From Thiomonas intermedia (GTDB taxonomy: Bacteria; Pseudomonadota; Gammaproteobacteria; Burkholderiales; Burkholderiaceae_C), in the NCBI RefSeq assembly GCF_002028405.1, contig NZ_CP020046.1, positions 434,001 to 498,000 on the forward strand: a stretch of 64,000 bases of DNA. The letters run 5' to 3'. The notes under the pieces were generated by a model. The model searched no databases. It had not been told where the DNA came from and saw only the letters and a program-made list of their open reading frames with translations. This document shows, in pieces, positions 16,701 to 24,591 of this stretch (position 1 is the first letter of the stretch; each line of letters begins with the position of its first letter). The position numbers and the translations under genes are program-made.

Positions 16701-17201
16701 CTTCTGTTGCAGATAATGGCGAAACGCGCCCCACTCCCGGGGCTTTTCCGTGGTGCCCACGACGTCGAGGTGATCTTGCATGCGCAGTTCGCCGGGCACG
16801 AGGTAGCGCCCCAGGACGTCGTGGCCGTCGCGGTCGGCGGCGGCGGCGATGCATACGCCGCAGGAAATCACTTGGGCGGTCTGCGTGTCAGTCCAGATCA
16901 AGGTGATGTAGGTCGTTGCGGCGTCGCGCACGCGCGCGTCGGCTGCATCGCCATACCTGCCCAAGCAGTAGCTGCGAATCGAGCGCGTGGAGCGGTTATT
17001 GCTCTCCTCGGCCTGCGCGTTCAGCACGACGCCGGTAGCGTTGCTGGCACTACCGCCGAGCATGACGATCTGCACCGCATCCAGCAGTGAGGACTTGCCA
17101 CTGCCGTTGGCGCCGAAGACGCCACAGGTGCGACCGATGGGCACGTCGAGCTTCTCGTACAGGAAGAACTGCACCAGGCGAATGGCAGTGAGCTGCATCA
17201 T
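13758..17201 (-). CDS. jetC: Wadjet system SMC-like ATPase JetC
   Basis: This 1147-aa protein is a MukB/SbcC-like SMC ATPase. The Walker A motif GVFGANGSGKSSLLDA (K36) is at the N terminus; the ABC signature (GSGSGGEHRS) and Walker B (RLLVLDEAFIKMD) are near the C terminus. Long Ala/Gln/Glu-rich coiled-coil arms lie on both sides of a central hinge-like region. It would be the DNA loop-extruding motor that recognises small circular DNA. Length and layout fit JetC. It is coupled by four-base overlaps to jetB before it and jetD after it. Large antisense frames over it are shadows. Confidence 0.9.
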   Translation of the reverse strand: MMQLTAIRLVQFFLYEKLDVPIGRTCGVFGANGSGKSSLLDAVQIVMLGGSASNATGVVLNAQAEESNNRSTRSIRSYCLGRYGDAADARVRDAATTYITLIWTDTQTAQVISCGVCIAAAADRDGHDVLGRYLVPGELRMQDHLDVVGTTEKPREWGAFRHYLQQKAGAEEFLFHDAERFVNALLFALRGAGRAPSIDAFRQAFRFGLRMRFDGSVDQIVRNQVLEARPTNTRGFKDVLGTFQEMAAKVREIEERIAESRPILDDFERAQREQVHALAWDALEADAQLEVDNEALAAAEMAQGQAEVALDDAKRAQQQAQQAEAAASDAAAAAAQRRDQHASHGGAALLRDRLGVARTKESERRTALLGDLGSLKRALEVPMPRPGALVGDSDEACAAAAAELGGLLGADAWSAHGIEQAMRRALRAAKAKGVEALSILKDLGTAHTRAQQEETKARANLDSLRQGRRNTRDTPADALRELLSNAGIEANPVCQLVAIEDAQTWQPVIEAFLGAQNMQALLVDASAERRAFALYRGARIFDAKIVMPSRFTERASPRAGSVAELINGHDAAAVNYLRSKLGDFQRAQSENECFEHRFAMTPDGMIVASGEILRRRPVDPAQFLIGPVTASARSAAEDIWRRAQQHAITAGQQYDAFKPIVTLLSAVSGDESERVRTVMDAFGELEQSAAAAKDFQRQLDALDTDEYRQLCDAANNASAELDALRSRTLAAAAAVGKAQNQHSVLTDNTQQRRAAVQRSGEAATRARSVAGFDDAAAYASEQWDRLLSHDRLGSNFAEMARECHSRAGRSRQTCQNAASNAQRLLAVFVTKHRETMPEDGDADWTVARAWLVERVSQLHGTGLKDYKEKMDDALAAAKRTFRTDVAVAINEHIDWLDETIRRMNAALASAPAFTNGERYRFRRPVRPAFDRLHKFVRDVARYGPEDDLLGGAGEMPPEFDDLMRGKAVPGAAAIKSPLDDYREFFDFDVEVLRENPETGVTQLVDLLSKRMGSGSGGEHRSPLYVIAGAAMASAYRLQPGDDSGVRLLVLDEAFIKMDARNIIATMRYFEELGLQIFLASAGEALGHLNAFLDRYYDIMRDAEANVVLLEGHDVDAASRNLSREDLPEFNPELLEREVQLLAAINPA

Positions 17202-17920
17202 GCCGCTTCTCCTTGCGTCATGGCGTCGTTGGCGTCCGATCCTGGAGCGTCGTCACCCTCTCCTTCGCCGCCCTCCTCGCCCGGCTCGGCCTCCGCATCT
17301 GCGTGTACGACACCGTCGTCGGAGTCAGTCTGAGCGAACAAGGCCAGGCGCTGCAACGCCGCTTCGCCCAGCACATCGGCGATGCCTGGACGAATGACGA
17401 CGAAGAATGGCTGGTTGCTGCGTGAGGCGGCTGCCTCATCAGTATCGACGATACGCGCGATGCCCCATCGCTGCATGGTCTTCATCAGGGTGCGCAGAGG
17501 GCCGACCATGGGCATGTCGCGCCCGTTGGTCGCCTGCTTGTAGTAGGTGCCCAGGTCAATCAAGTCGTAGGTCACCTCGCCGTTCTCGTCGCAGTGGCCC
17601 GATCGCGCCTGCTCGTCATAGATGCGCCGAAGGACCAGCGCGAGCAGGGTCTGCTCGACCGATGCTGTGGCGCTCTTGGCGTGCTGGGGAATCGCACAGG
17701 CGTAGCGCAGATTGGAGTTGACCTTGAGCGCGAAACCCAAGGGCTCGAGGGCGCGCCTGAACTCGCGCTCGAAGTCGCGGATGAGGCTGTAGGCGACGCG
17801 GCTGTTGCGGTCGGCATCGTAAATAACCTGCTCGGACACGAGGCGGTAGGCCGCGCTTTCGAAGTCGGAGGCCATCGCCGTACCGCTTGAGGCCTCAATG
17901 GCATGATCCCAGAAACCCAT
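17198..17920 (-). CDS. jetB: Wadjet system MukE-like subunit JetB
   Basis: The 240-aa reading starts at the ATG at 17920 (MGFWDHAIE), four bases after the jetA stop. The body contains SAAYRLVSEQVIYDADRNSR, the family YxLIRDFEREFRRAL helix and a winged-helix part (YDLIDLGTYYKQATN), followed by an acidic tail (DAEAEPGEEGGEGEGDD). It corresponds to DUF4194/JetB, the MukE-like partner that links JetA to the ATPase heads. The stop overlaps the jetC start (ATGA). The acidic tail is typical of this subunit in my recollection but its role is unknown. Confidence 0.85.
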   Translation of the reverse strand: MGFWDHAIEASSGTAMASDFESAAYRLVSEQVIYDADRNSRVAYSLIRDFEREFRRALEPLGFALKVNSNLRYACAIPQHAKSATASVEQTLLALVLRRIYDEQARSGHCDENGEVTYDLIDLGTYYKQATNGRDMPMVGPLRTLMKTMQRWGIARIVDTDEAAASRSNQPFFVVIRPGIADVLGEAALQRLALFAQTDSDDGVVHADAEAEPGEEGGEGEGDDAPGSDANDAMTQGEAA

Positions 17921-17924
17921 GGTG

Positions 17925-19397
17925 CTACCCCTTCTTCTTGATCTTGGCCTCGATGGCAAACGGCACGTGCGAGATGGGCTGACCGGTATCGACCGCCGTC
18001 TCGCCCCTCTCGGTCGTGAAGCCAATGGACATGGAGCGCGCAATCATCCTCAGGCTGCGGCGCCCGGAGGCGTTGGCCATGGAGATCGTGCACAGCGTCT
18101 GCAGTGCGCGCAGTGCTTCGACACTGTCAACCTTGAGCGCGCGACTGTCCATGGTGTCGCGCCCCGCGAGCTGCTCCCGCACGAAAGCCGAAAGCTTTGC
18201 CGCGGACACGGTGCGACGGTCGCGGGCACGCAGGTGCAGCAGTGCGCGCGCTCGGGCATGCGGCGACATGGCTTGGCGACGCAACTCGACGGCAGCAGGC
18301 CGGTGCCGCGCCTGGCGCGGCATGGCGAGGCCCATGGCGTGGACACACTCGCCCGGTGCAAAGGGCTCTGGCAACATGCCATGCTCGCCCAAGCGCAGCA
18401 CAGCGTCGATGGCGTGGTCGATGAGCATATCGAGCGGGCGCGAGGCGCGAAGCCGATAGTCGATGTAGGCCAGAGCCATGCGGTTAGCCCGACGGATCTC
18501 GTCGTCCAGTCGTTCAAGGTATTCGTCGATGCGCCGCAGGTCTTCGAGGCGCTGTATGTCGCGCGAGAAGAGCAGTTCGGCACGCCGTGCATCGCCAGCA
18601 GCGGGCTTGGCCGCGTACCACTGGAGGAGGCGCGAGCGGATCTCGGGCGTTTCCTGGATTTGGGCGACCATGCGCAGGATTTCCTGGCGACGTGCCAGTG
18701 GATGCTCGCGCGTGCGCAGCTCCTTGTAGTCGCCGATGAACATCTTCTCCACGAAGTCGGTGAAAAAACGGCGCACGAACTCGGCCGTCGCATGCTCATT
18801 GCTGATCTCGGCCATCAGATCGCGCACGTTGGTGCCTGCGATGCGCACATGCTCGAGCAGCGCCCGGGATTGCCGGGCCACCTCTTGCAGCGAGGCCCCG
18901 TCGGCGTTGGACTCCAGTAGGTCGCGCACGTTGGCGGCGATGCTGCGGATCTTTCCCGAGACGAACTCGGGGCCGGTCTGCGCAAAATCCACCAGCCGGT
19001 TGAGAAATTGCGCGGAAGCCGGCGGCATGGTGACCATCTCGCGCACGCCCACGCGGTCCACGCGCAGCCAGCCAGCCTCGCGCAGCGTGTGAAAGGCCAT
19101 GTTCGCGCGAATGCTCAAGGGCGTGGCCAGTTCTTCGCCCTCGAGGCTCCAGGACTGGAACGACATCTCCAAGGCAATGTCCTGCACGATCTCGGCCATG
19201 AGAAAGCCCGCGCCTGGGGGCAGCGGCGCGTCTGGGCCAAAACGTTTTCCGTGCAGCGCGCACAGCAGCTCCCAGTAGCGCATGCGGTTGGGCGAGGCCA
19301 GCGGACCGAACAGGCGATCGGGAACGCGCCGAAACAGTGGCGGATAGCGCTCGTCGAGCGCTGCGATGCGCTCAGGGGTCAGTTCGGGAAGAGCCAC
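17925..19397 (-). CDS. jetA: Wadjet system kleisin-like subunit JetA
   Basis: The 490-aa protein matches DUF3375/JetA, the MukF-like kleisin of Wadjet: DERYPPLFRRVPDRLFGPLA near the start, a helical middle (VREMVTMPPASAQFLNRLVD) and a coiled-coil region with DIQRLEDLRRIDEYLERLDD. I chose GTG 19397 because AAGGAG lies 8 bases upstream; the longer frame to 19625 runs antisense-like into the WYL gene. This start overlaps the end of the WYL gene by 19 bp, so the regulator and jetABCD form one transcript. Its role is to bridge the JetC heads and hold DNA during loop extrusion. Confidence 0.85.
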   Translation of the reverse strand: MALPELTPERIAALDERYPPLFRRVPDRLFGPLASPNRMRYWELLCALHGKRFGPDAPLPPGAGFLMAEIVQDIALEMSFQSWSLEGEELATPLSIRANMAFHTLREAGWLRVDRVGVREMVTMPPASAQFLNRLVDFAQTGPEFVSGKIRSIAANVRDLLESNADGASLQEVARQSRALLEHVRIAGTNVRDLMAEISNEHATAEFVRRFFTDFVEKMFIGDYKELRTREHPLARRQEILRMVAQIQETPEIRSRLLQWYAAKPAAGDARRAELLFSRDIQRLEDLRRIDEYLERLDDEIRRANRMALAYIDYRLRASRPLDMLIDHAIDAVLRLGEHGMLPEPFAPGECVHAMGLAMPRQARHRPAAVELRRQAMSPHARARALLHLRARDRRTVSAAKLSAFVREQLAGRDTMDSRALKVDSVEALRALQTLCTISMANASGRRSLRMIARSMSIGFTTERGETAVDTGQPISHVPFAIEAKIKKKG

Positions 19398-20224
19398 GAC
19401 TTGCACTCCTTGGGGTTGCTCACCGCAAGTTGATACTCGGGCGGGCGCTGCTTGTCCGGGTCGACCGCAACGCGCAACTCCTGCAACATGTACTGCAGCA
19501 GAGCTCCGCGACAGTGCTCCACGCGCGCGGCAGTGCCGCGGAACATCTCGTCGCGCACGACGATCTGTTGCGCGGGAGAAAGCGCCGGATGGGCCTCGAT
19601 GCGCACCTTGACGATGGTGGACCACGCCTGGTCGGTGGCCGTGTCGACGCTGCGCGGGGTGTCAAGCACGCGCACGTCGCACATACGCCCGAGCACGAAA
19701 TCGCGGAACTCACCTGTCTCGAGGCAGTAGCCGCGAACGTGCCAGCGCCGCCCGGCGAGGACGAGGCTATGCGGTTCGATGGTGCGTGCGTGCGGCTCGG
19801 GGTGTCCCATCGACGCATAGGTAAAAGCCACCTGCAGCGCGTCGGCAATGGCGATGTTCAGGCGGGAAAAGGTCTTTGCGCTGGGATGCTGCAGGTCCCA
19901 CGGGACCACAGAGAATCGCTCGACCTCTGCAGGAGCGTAGGGAGAGAGCATTTCAGCCAGGAACGCCGTGCGTTTCTGGCGCGCCAAAGCATCGGCCTGC
20001 TGGTAGGCCACTGGGGTCGCGGTGTACTCGCGGCGCCGCGGATCCCATCGTGTCCAGTTCGAGTGCCCCTCCCTGAAGTCGCGCAGCCATTGACTGGCAC
20101 GGACCGGGCCGAGGTCGAACTCCTGCATGAGCCGCCCACGGCTCACGCGCCCCTCCCACAAGAGGAGGCGGCCGACTTTTGCGTTGCGACTATCTTGCCC
20201 GTCGAGTGACACCCAGCGCTCCAT
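19379..20224 (-). CDS. WYL-domain transcriptional regulator of the Wadjet operon
   Basis: The 281-aa protein starts at ATG 20224 (MERWVSLDG); the longer open frame has no supporting composition. An N-terminal winged helix (RNAKVGRLLLWEGRVSRGRL, then GPVRASQWLRDFREG) precedes a WYL domain (RTIEPHSLVLAGRRWHVRGY followed by RDFVLGRM) and a WCX-like C-terminal part. This is the layout of BrxR/CapW-type repressors that guard defence operons and sense nucleotides or damage signals. It is first in the jet transcript, overlapping jetA by 19 bp. Autorepression through the repeats just upstream is likely. Confidence 0.8.
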   Translation of the reverse strand: MERWVSLDGQDSRNAKVGRLLLWEGRVSRGRLMQEFDLGPVRASQWLRDFREGHSNWTRWDPRRREYTATPVAYQQADALARQKRTAFLAEMLSPYAPAEVERFSVVPWDLQHPSAKTFSRLNIAIADALQVAFTYASMGHPEPHARTIEPHSLVLAGRRWHVRGYCLETGEFRDFVLGRMCDVRVLDTPRSVDTATDQAWSTIVKVRIEAHPALSPAQQIVVRDEMFRGTAARVEHCRGALLQYMLQELRVAVDPDKQRPPEYQLAVSNPKECKSWLFPN

Positions 20225-20256
20225 ACATTTTTTTGCATGGTATAGAAAAGTGTACG
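20221..20256 (-). promoter_or_regulatory. Candidate operator/promoter of the WYL-jet operon
   Basis: Immediately upstream of the WYL start are two imperfect inverted repeats: CCATACA-N6-TGCATGG (20221-20240, one mismatch) and GTATAG-N4-GTGTAC (20239-20254). The region is AT-rich in a GC-rich context. BrxR-type regulators bind inverted repeats at this position, so these are the natural operator candidates; the promoter elements themselves are not clear. Confidence 0.4.
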
Positions 20257-20860
20257 GAGCAACAAGGCTCGCCGGAGACCCGCCCATGACGCCCTGGATC
20301 AAGCCCTTCATCGCCCTGCCGGCCATCGTCGCCCACAAAGCTGGGCTGACGAAGGCAGCGTGTGCTTCAGACCCTTGCCTACACAATTTTGCGAAGATCC
20401 GCGTGCTCTCGATGGGCCGTCCCACGCTCGGGTGCGTATTCCTGCGCAAACCTACCAGTCGTTCTGCTCCAAAGGCGCCACCGGCGCCAACGTGTCGGCC
20501 CCATGCGAGTCACCCGGATGGGGCGCAGTCGGCGCCCCGCGACCGGTGCTCGGCCAGAGCGGGCGCTGAGCTCAGCCGGTTGCGGCGACTGCAATGCGCG
20601 AGGCAGCGGTCGCCGAAATCGTCGGCATCCTGAGCGGCTGCTTCCAGTGCCAGCAAGCTGTGGCTTTTCACCCGTTGCAGTCGCTCGATGGTTGTTTCCC
20701 GACACGCCAGAGCCGTCTTACGCACCCTCGGCCGTCCACGATCTATCAGCACGAGCAGGATGGCGATTCGGGGCTTTGCGTGCGTATCGCATCAGGGCGC
20801 TGATGCAGGTGATAGCTAGCTTACCTCGGCGCTACATTCACCTGCCATGGAGCGACACTA
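20257..20860. other. Degenerate region between WYL operon and IS5 element
   Basis: No intact gene is supported in these 600 bp. Two short stretches look like protein remnants: on the plus strand from 20286, TPWIKPFIALPAIVAHKAGL, and on the minus strand 20510-20752, including RGRPRVRKTALACRETTIER and SLLALEAAAQDADDFGDRCL. Neither has a clear start, partner or known family. The region was probably scrambled by earlier insertions. Confidence 0.4.
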
Positions 20861-20864
20861 CTAG

Positions 20865-22036
20865 GGATGGTGTTCAAAAAGCCTCCGCCCACTGGCATGG
20901 CGAGTGGGCAATCGAGACAATGACGGCATGAAACAGACCGACCTTGGCTTGGACCTGACGAGCCGCAAGACCCGCAAGGCGCAGTTCCTGGATGAGATGA
21001 ACCGCGTGGTTCCGTGGGGCGCATTGCTGGCGTTGATCGCGCCGCATGCGCCGCGCAAGGACAAGGGGCGCCCGCCCTTCGGCATCGAACCGATGCTGCG
21101 CATTCATTTCCTTCAACAGTGGTTCGGGCTGTCGGACGTCGCGATGGAAGAGGCGCTGTTCGACGTGCCGCTGTACCGGCAGTTCGCGGGGCTGGGCGGG
21201 ATGAACCGGTTGCCCGACCGGGTGAGCATCCTGCGGTTTCGCCATCTGCTCGAGCGCCATGACCTGGCGCCCCAGATGCTGCAAACCGTCAACGCGACGT
21301 TGGCGGCCCAGGGGCTGTTGCTCAAGGAAGGCACGGCCATCGACGCCACGCTGATCGCGGCACCCAGTTCGACGAAGAACAGCACCGGCACACGCGACCC
21401 CGAGATGCATCAAACCAAGAAGGGCAACCAGTGGCATTTTGGAATGAAAGCCCATATCGGCGTGGACGCCGACAGCGGCCTGGTGCACACGGTGGTGGGC
21501 ACACCGGCCAACGTCAATGACGTGACCCAGGCGCATGCGCTGGTGCATGGCGAAGAATCGGCGGTGTTCGCCGATGCGGGCTACCAGGGCGTGGACAAGC
21601 GCGAGGACACGCAGGCCATCGACACCCAGTGGCATGTCGCGATGCGTGCGGGCAAGCGCCGGCTGCTCGACAAGGCCGACCCCAAGGACGCCATAGCCGA
21701 ACAACTCGAGCACGTCAAGGCGCGCATCCGTGCCAAGGTGGAACACCCGTTTCGAGTGATCAAGCGCCAGTTCGGGCACATGAAGGTCCGCTACCGCGCA
21801 CTGGCGAAGAACACCGCCCAGTTGCACACGCTGTTCGCGCTGAGCAATCTGTGGATGGCGCGCCACCGACTGATCGACACCATGGGATGAGTGCGTCCGC
21901 AAGGCGTCAAAACGGCGCAAAACCTGCCGCGATGCCGAAAGGGCAGGCGCTTTCGGCCCCAAAACGCTGTCCGACGGCCATGACACGCCATCCCCTCGCC
22001 AGCCGTTCATCCATTCACGCTTTTTGGACACCATCC
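20865..22036 (+). mobile_element. IS5-family insertion sequence, complete
   Basis: Inverted ends GGATGGTGTTCAAAAAG (from 20865) and its near-complement ending at 22036 differ at one position over 17 bp. They are flanked on both sides by CTAG (20861-20864 and 22037-22040), the 4-bp target duplication typical of IS5. The element is 1172 bp with one intact transposase gene. Intact ends and duplication suggest a fairly recent insertion. Confidence 0.9.
20928..21890 (+). CDS. IS5-family transposase
   Basis: A full-length 320-aa DDE transposase. The N-terminal domain begins KQTDLGLDLTSRKTRKAQFL; the catalytic aspartates are in TAIDATLIAAPSST and VFADAGYQGV, and the glutamate is in KVEHPFRVIKRQFG with the usual R and K spacing. 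The start at ATG 20928 is the first codon that begins the family N terminus. No frameshift is seen, so the element can probably move. Confidence 0.92.
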   Translation: MKQTDLGLDLTSRKTRKAQFLDEMNRVVPWGALLALIAPHAPRKDKGRPPFGIEPMLRIHFLQQWFGLSDVAMEEALFDVPLYRQFAGLGGMNRLPDRVSILRFRHLLERHDLAPQMLQTVNATLAAQGLLLKEGTAIDATLIAAPSSTKNSTGTRDPEMHQTKKGNQWHFGMKAHIGVDADSGLVHTVVGTPANVNDVTQAHALVHGEESAVFADAGYQGVDKREDTQAIDTQWHVAMRAGKRRLLDKADPKDAIAEQLEHVKARIRAKVEHPFRVIKRQFGHMKVRYRALAKNTAQLHTLFALSNLWMARHRLIDTMG

Positions 22037-22126
22037 CTAGCCGTCAACTTACCGCGGCCTAGGCTACAGGGAGCGATCCGGTAGACGGATCAGGTTTCAT
22101 GTCAAAATGCAGAATTTTCCAAATAT

Positions 22127-22627
22127 ATGAATCAAAATCTCGCTTCAGATGAACCAAAGACGAAAGAAGATTTCTTGCTGTATCGATCCATCTATTACGG
22201 CGCATCTGGCGCTTCGTTCGTAACACTGATTCAAATAATCGGCAAGTCCTATTCCGCGCTAAATATAATTGGAATTACTTTCCTTGCTGCTGCCTCGTTG
22301 GGGTTCCTGGTCTGCGGAGCGATCTATGAAAAGGTTGCTATAAAATGGGAGCACTTGAAGAGGCATCATAAGGACTCGCACAAAGGCTTTGTCAAGCTCG
22401 CCTCTAATATCTCTCTTCTACTCGCGTTCATAGGTGCTGCTGCAGCCTTTCATAAGCCACTAAATATCGATGCTTTGCAATGCTTCATCGCGGATCGAGG
22501 CTCATTTATCATTGCTGCGGTAGTAATCGCATTACTTTCATTGGCCGTCTTTATGATGATCCTCTTTGGCTTCACAAATTCGATCACCGAAAAACCGAAC
22601 GCTCTCAAATCAACGGCGGGCAAATGA
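22127..22627 (+). CDS. Four-helix membrane protein of unknown function, AT-rich
   Basis: The 166-aa protein has two predicted membrane hairpins: FVTLIQIIGKSYSALNIIG with ITFLAAASLGFLVCGAIY, and ISLLLAFIGAAAAF with FIIAAVVIALLSLAVFMMIL. A basic cytoplasmic loop (KWEHLKRHHKDSHKG) lies between. Base composition is far lower in GC than the surrounding genes, pointing to separate acquisition. It stands alone just after the IS5 element. Small membrane proteins of this type occur as effectors in abortive-infection systems, but no family is recognised. Confidence 0.55.
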   Translation: MNQNLASDEPKTKEDFLLYRSIYYGASGASFVTLIQIIGKSYSALNIIGITFLAAASLGFLVCGAIYEKVAIKWEHLKRHHKDSHKGFVKLASNISLLLAFIGAAAAFHKPLNIDALQCFIADRGSFIIAAVVIALLSLAVFMMILFGFTNSITEKPNALKSTAGK

Positions 22628-22660
22628 AAGGCAAGGCTTTCTACATGGGTTTCCAATGCA

Positions 22661-22891
22661 TCAGCTGGGCAATTCAGCCATAGCAGTCCCGCAGCTGGTG
22701 TGTGGCAGGGATTTGATCTCGCTGTCGCTTGACAGTAAGTCTGAAATCCTGATCGCGACATCGTCAGGAAGATCCTTGATTCCGCTCGACGTGGTCTCAT
22801 CGACCAAGTGCGTCGGCGCGATGTCCTGTCCCTCGCTGAGGGCGAAATCATGTGGTTCGAGCTTGTGACGAACGGCACGAAAGTCCGACAA
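22661..22891 (-). CDS. Doubtful small frame, possible gene remnant
   Basis: A 76-codon frame with protein-like, acidic composition (RAVRHKLEPHDFALSEGQDI, PDDVAIRISDLLSSDSEIK). Only a TTG is available as a start and an in-frame stop lies 48 bases upstream of it. It may be a separate small gene or the displaced C-terminal part of the neighbour that ends at 22968. Confidence 0.25.
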   Translation of the reverse strand: MSDFRAVRHKLEPHDFALSEGQDIAPTHLVDETTSSGIKDLPDDVAIRISDLLSSDSEIKSLPHTSCGTAMAELPS

Positions 22892-22967
22892 GGGGCCGGT
22901 TTGCTCTTCCGTTGGCAGCTTTGGAACGGGGCGTACTTACGAGCGCCGGGGGGCACCCTATCAAGGT

Positions 22968-23312
22968 CTACTCTGAATATTTCTCGCCTGACGCAAGCTT
23001 TCTTAACCGAACTGCCATCCGTCTGCCTGGGTCAGCGGCGTCAAGTGCCCCCCTATAGTCGGCGACAACCTTGCCTCCTTCGTACGTAAGGTTTCTGTCG
23101 CAATGCGATTTCGCTGCATCAGTCGCACTCCAATCGGGAAAGCTAAGCACAACCTCGATTGTGCGTTTCCCCTCCTTCTTGGAAGAGACCAGCTTTGCGA
23201 CAAATTTCATTTGTACCAAATGGATAAACGCCAACTCGTCAAGCTGCTCATCGCCGGACGCCGACGTCTCGAACTTTCCAATTTTTTCGGTAACGTTGAA
23301 CTCATATTCCAT
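22968..23312 (-). CDS. Small unknown protein, 114 aa
   Basis: Starting at ATG 23312 the frame gives MEYEFNVTEKIGKFETSASG, then IHLVQMKFVAKLVSSKKEGK and a strand-rich middle (RTIEVVLSFPDWSATDAA). The alternating strand pattern suggests a small beta-sandwich or ubiquitin-like fold but no family is recognised. The open frame continues upstream without plausible content. It lies in a low-GC accessory stretch between an IS element and an Abi-like gene. Confidence 0.5.
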   Translation of the reverse strand: MEYEFNVTEKIGKFETSASGDEQLDELAFIHLVQMKFVAKLVSSKKEGKRTIEVVLSFPDWSATDAAKSHCDRNLTYEGGKVVADYRGALDAADPGRRMAVRLRKLASGEKYSE

Positions 23313-23621
23313 ATCAACTCCGACTGACCTAATTGAGTAGTGCCTCTCCCAGCGAGCACGCAACCCCACCCTGGAAGTCCGGATCAGAGCAAATACAAAC
23401 ATAACAGCGGCAGATCTCTTGTGGCCGACACGAGCCTTTCGCTCGCGAGGCCTATAACGGATCCTCTCCGGCCGACAATCGGGTGCCACATCCTGCCGGG
23501 GGAACCTCGGTACTAGCGGCGGGCGCGAGCCCAGGCTTTCTGCTCATACGATTTGGTCGTACCTCCGCCCTGCCCACGGTGACCGGCTTAGCCGCGGCGA
23601 CGCCGCTGACCAAGGTGGAGG
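23313..23621. other. Gene-free stretch
   Basis: These 309 bp separate two leftward genes. Only shadow frames cross it. The AT-rich part next to 23312 probably carries the promoter of the small gene; no terminator or repeat is obvious. Confidence 0.35.
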
Positions 23622-24473
23622 TCAATTCCTGCTACCCCGACGCTCCCGCCGCGCCAGCTTGGCCAGTAGGTAGGCTGAAACGGTGCCGACTATTTCAATG
23701 GCGGCCCGGGTCTCTTCATCTGATAGGGTGGGCAGCCATGGGCGGCCATGGCCGGTTCCCTGTTTGTTGCGAACTCGGTTTACGCCTAGAGCAGACAGGA
23801 ATAGACCGCGCTCCAACGCCTTCACGGGCGGCTCGCCTGGCTGCTCCGGAATCTCAGGCACAGCTAGCTCCAGTGCAATGAACGCCATGCCGAGCAACGC
23901 TTGGAAGTTGCTGCTCGTCGGGTAGTGGCCTTGGAGCGTTTCCAACACATGGGCCGCAGTCGCCTCAATAAGATCCTTTCCGGTGCCGGCGATAAGCGCT
24001 GCATCGTCAGCGCCTTTCTGCGCCCGCCTCGCGTAAGCCGCGAGAGCGTCAGTGAGCTCAATGCCGCGTAGCGAGGTGAGTACCTTAGGCGACAGCGAGC
24101 CGTCGTCAGCCAACACGAATCCCTCCATGTCGAAAGCGGCCTTAGCGTTCTCGATAGCTTCCCGCCCAACGAAATTCGGGGAGGCTTCGCGGAACCCGCC
24201 ACATGCGCGCACCTTGGCCAGCAGACCTGTCGCGAATCGGCTCGCCGCAGCTTGATTAGAATCCATCGTGGTGTAGAGCACTGCGCGCACGCGCTTGGCT
24301 TTGCCGATCAACTGCCCTTGCTGCTTCGGGTCGTACTGAGCGAGTCCAGCCAAGTTGACATGGAACTCGATGTCGGCGTGAGATGGCTCTCGGTAAGCAC
24401 CGGCGTTGTTTGAGTCATCGACCAACTGCATCAGCGCGTGGGCAATGGTGTCAGTGACAGGCATGTTGGACAT
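23622..24473 (-). CDS. Abi-C/TIGR02391-like abortive-infection protein
   Basis: The 283-aa protein starts at ATG 24473, with GGAG eight bases upstream. The C-terminal third matches the Abi-C type domain: IAGTGKDLIEATAAHVLETL, then SNFQALLGMAFIALELAVPE, and the signature RNKQGTGHGRPWLPTLSDEE followed by a helix ending in AYLLAKLARRERR. The R-N-x-x-G-x-G-H-G motif is the usual active or binding site of this HEPN-related family, so RNase activity is plausible. The N-terminal part (IEFHVNLAGLAQYDPKQQGQ) is a sensor-like domain found in such genes. It stands alone next to the integrase, a common place for cargo defence genes. Confidence 0.75.
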   Translation of the reverse strand: MSNMPVTDTIAHALMQLVDDSNNAGAYREPSHADIEFHVNLAGLAQYDPKQQGQLIGKAKRVRAVLYTTMDSNQAAASRFATGLLAKVRACGGFREASPNFVGREAIENAKAAFDMEGFVLADDGSLSPKVLTSLRGIELTDALAAYARRAQKGADDAALIAGTGKDLIEATAAHVLETLQGHYPTSSNFQALLGMAFIALELAVPEIPEQPGEPPVKALERGLFLSALGVNRVRNKQGTGHGRPWLPTLSDEETRAAIEIVGTVSAYLLAKLARRERRGSRN

Positions 24474-24591
24474 TTCGTCGCTCCGTTCAGGCTGCTGCCG
24501 CCTGTTTGATGATCTTACCGAGAGCAAGAACGCCATATCGGAAAGTTTGGCCGAGTTCGTCTGCGGGCCGTCCCCTCGTCGAAGATCACTA

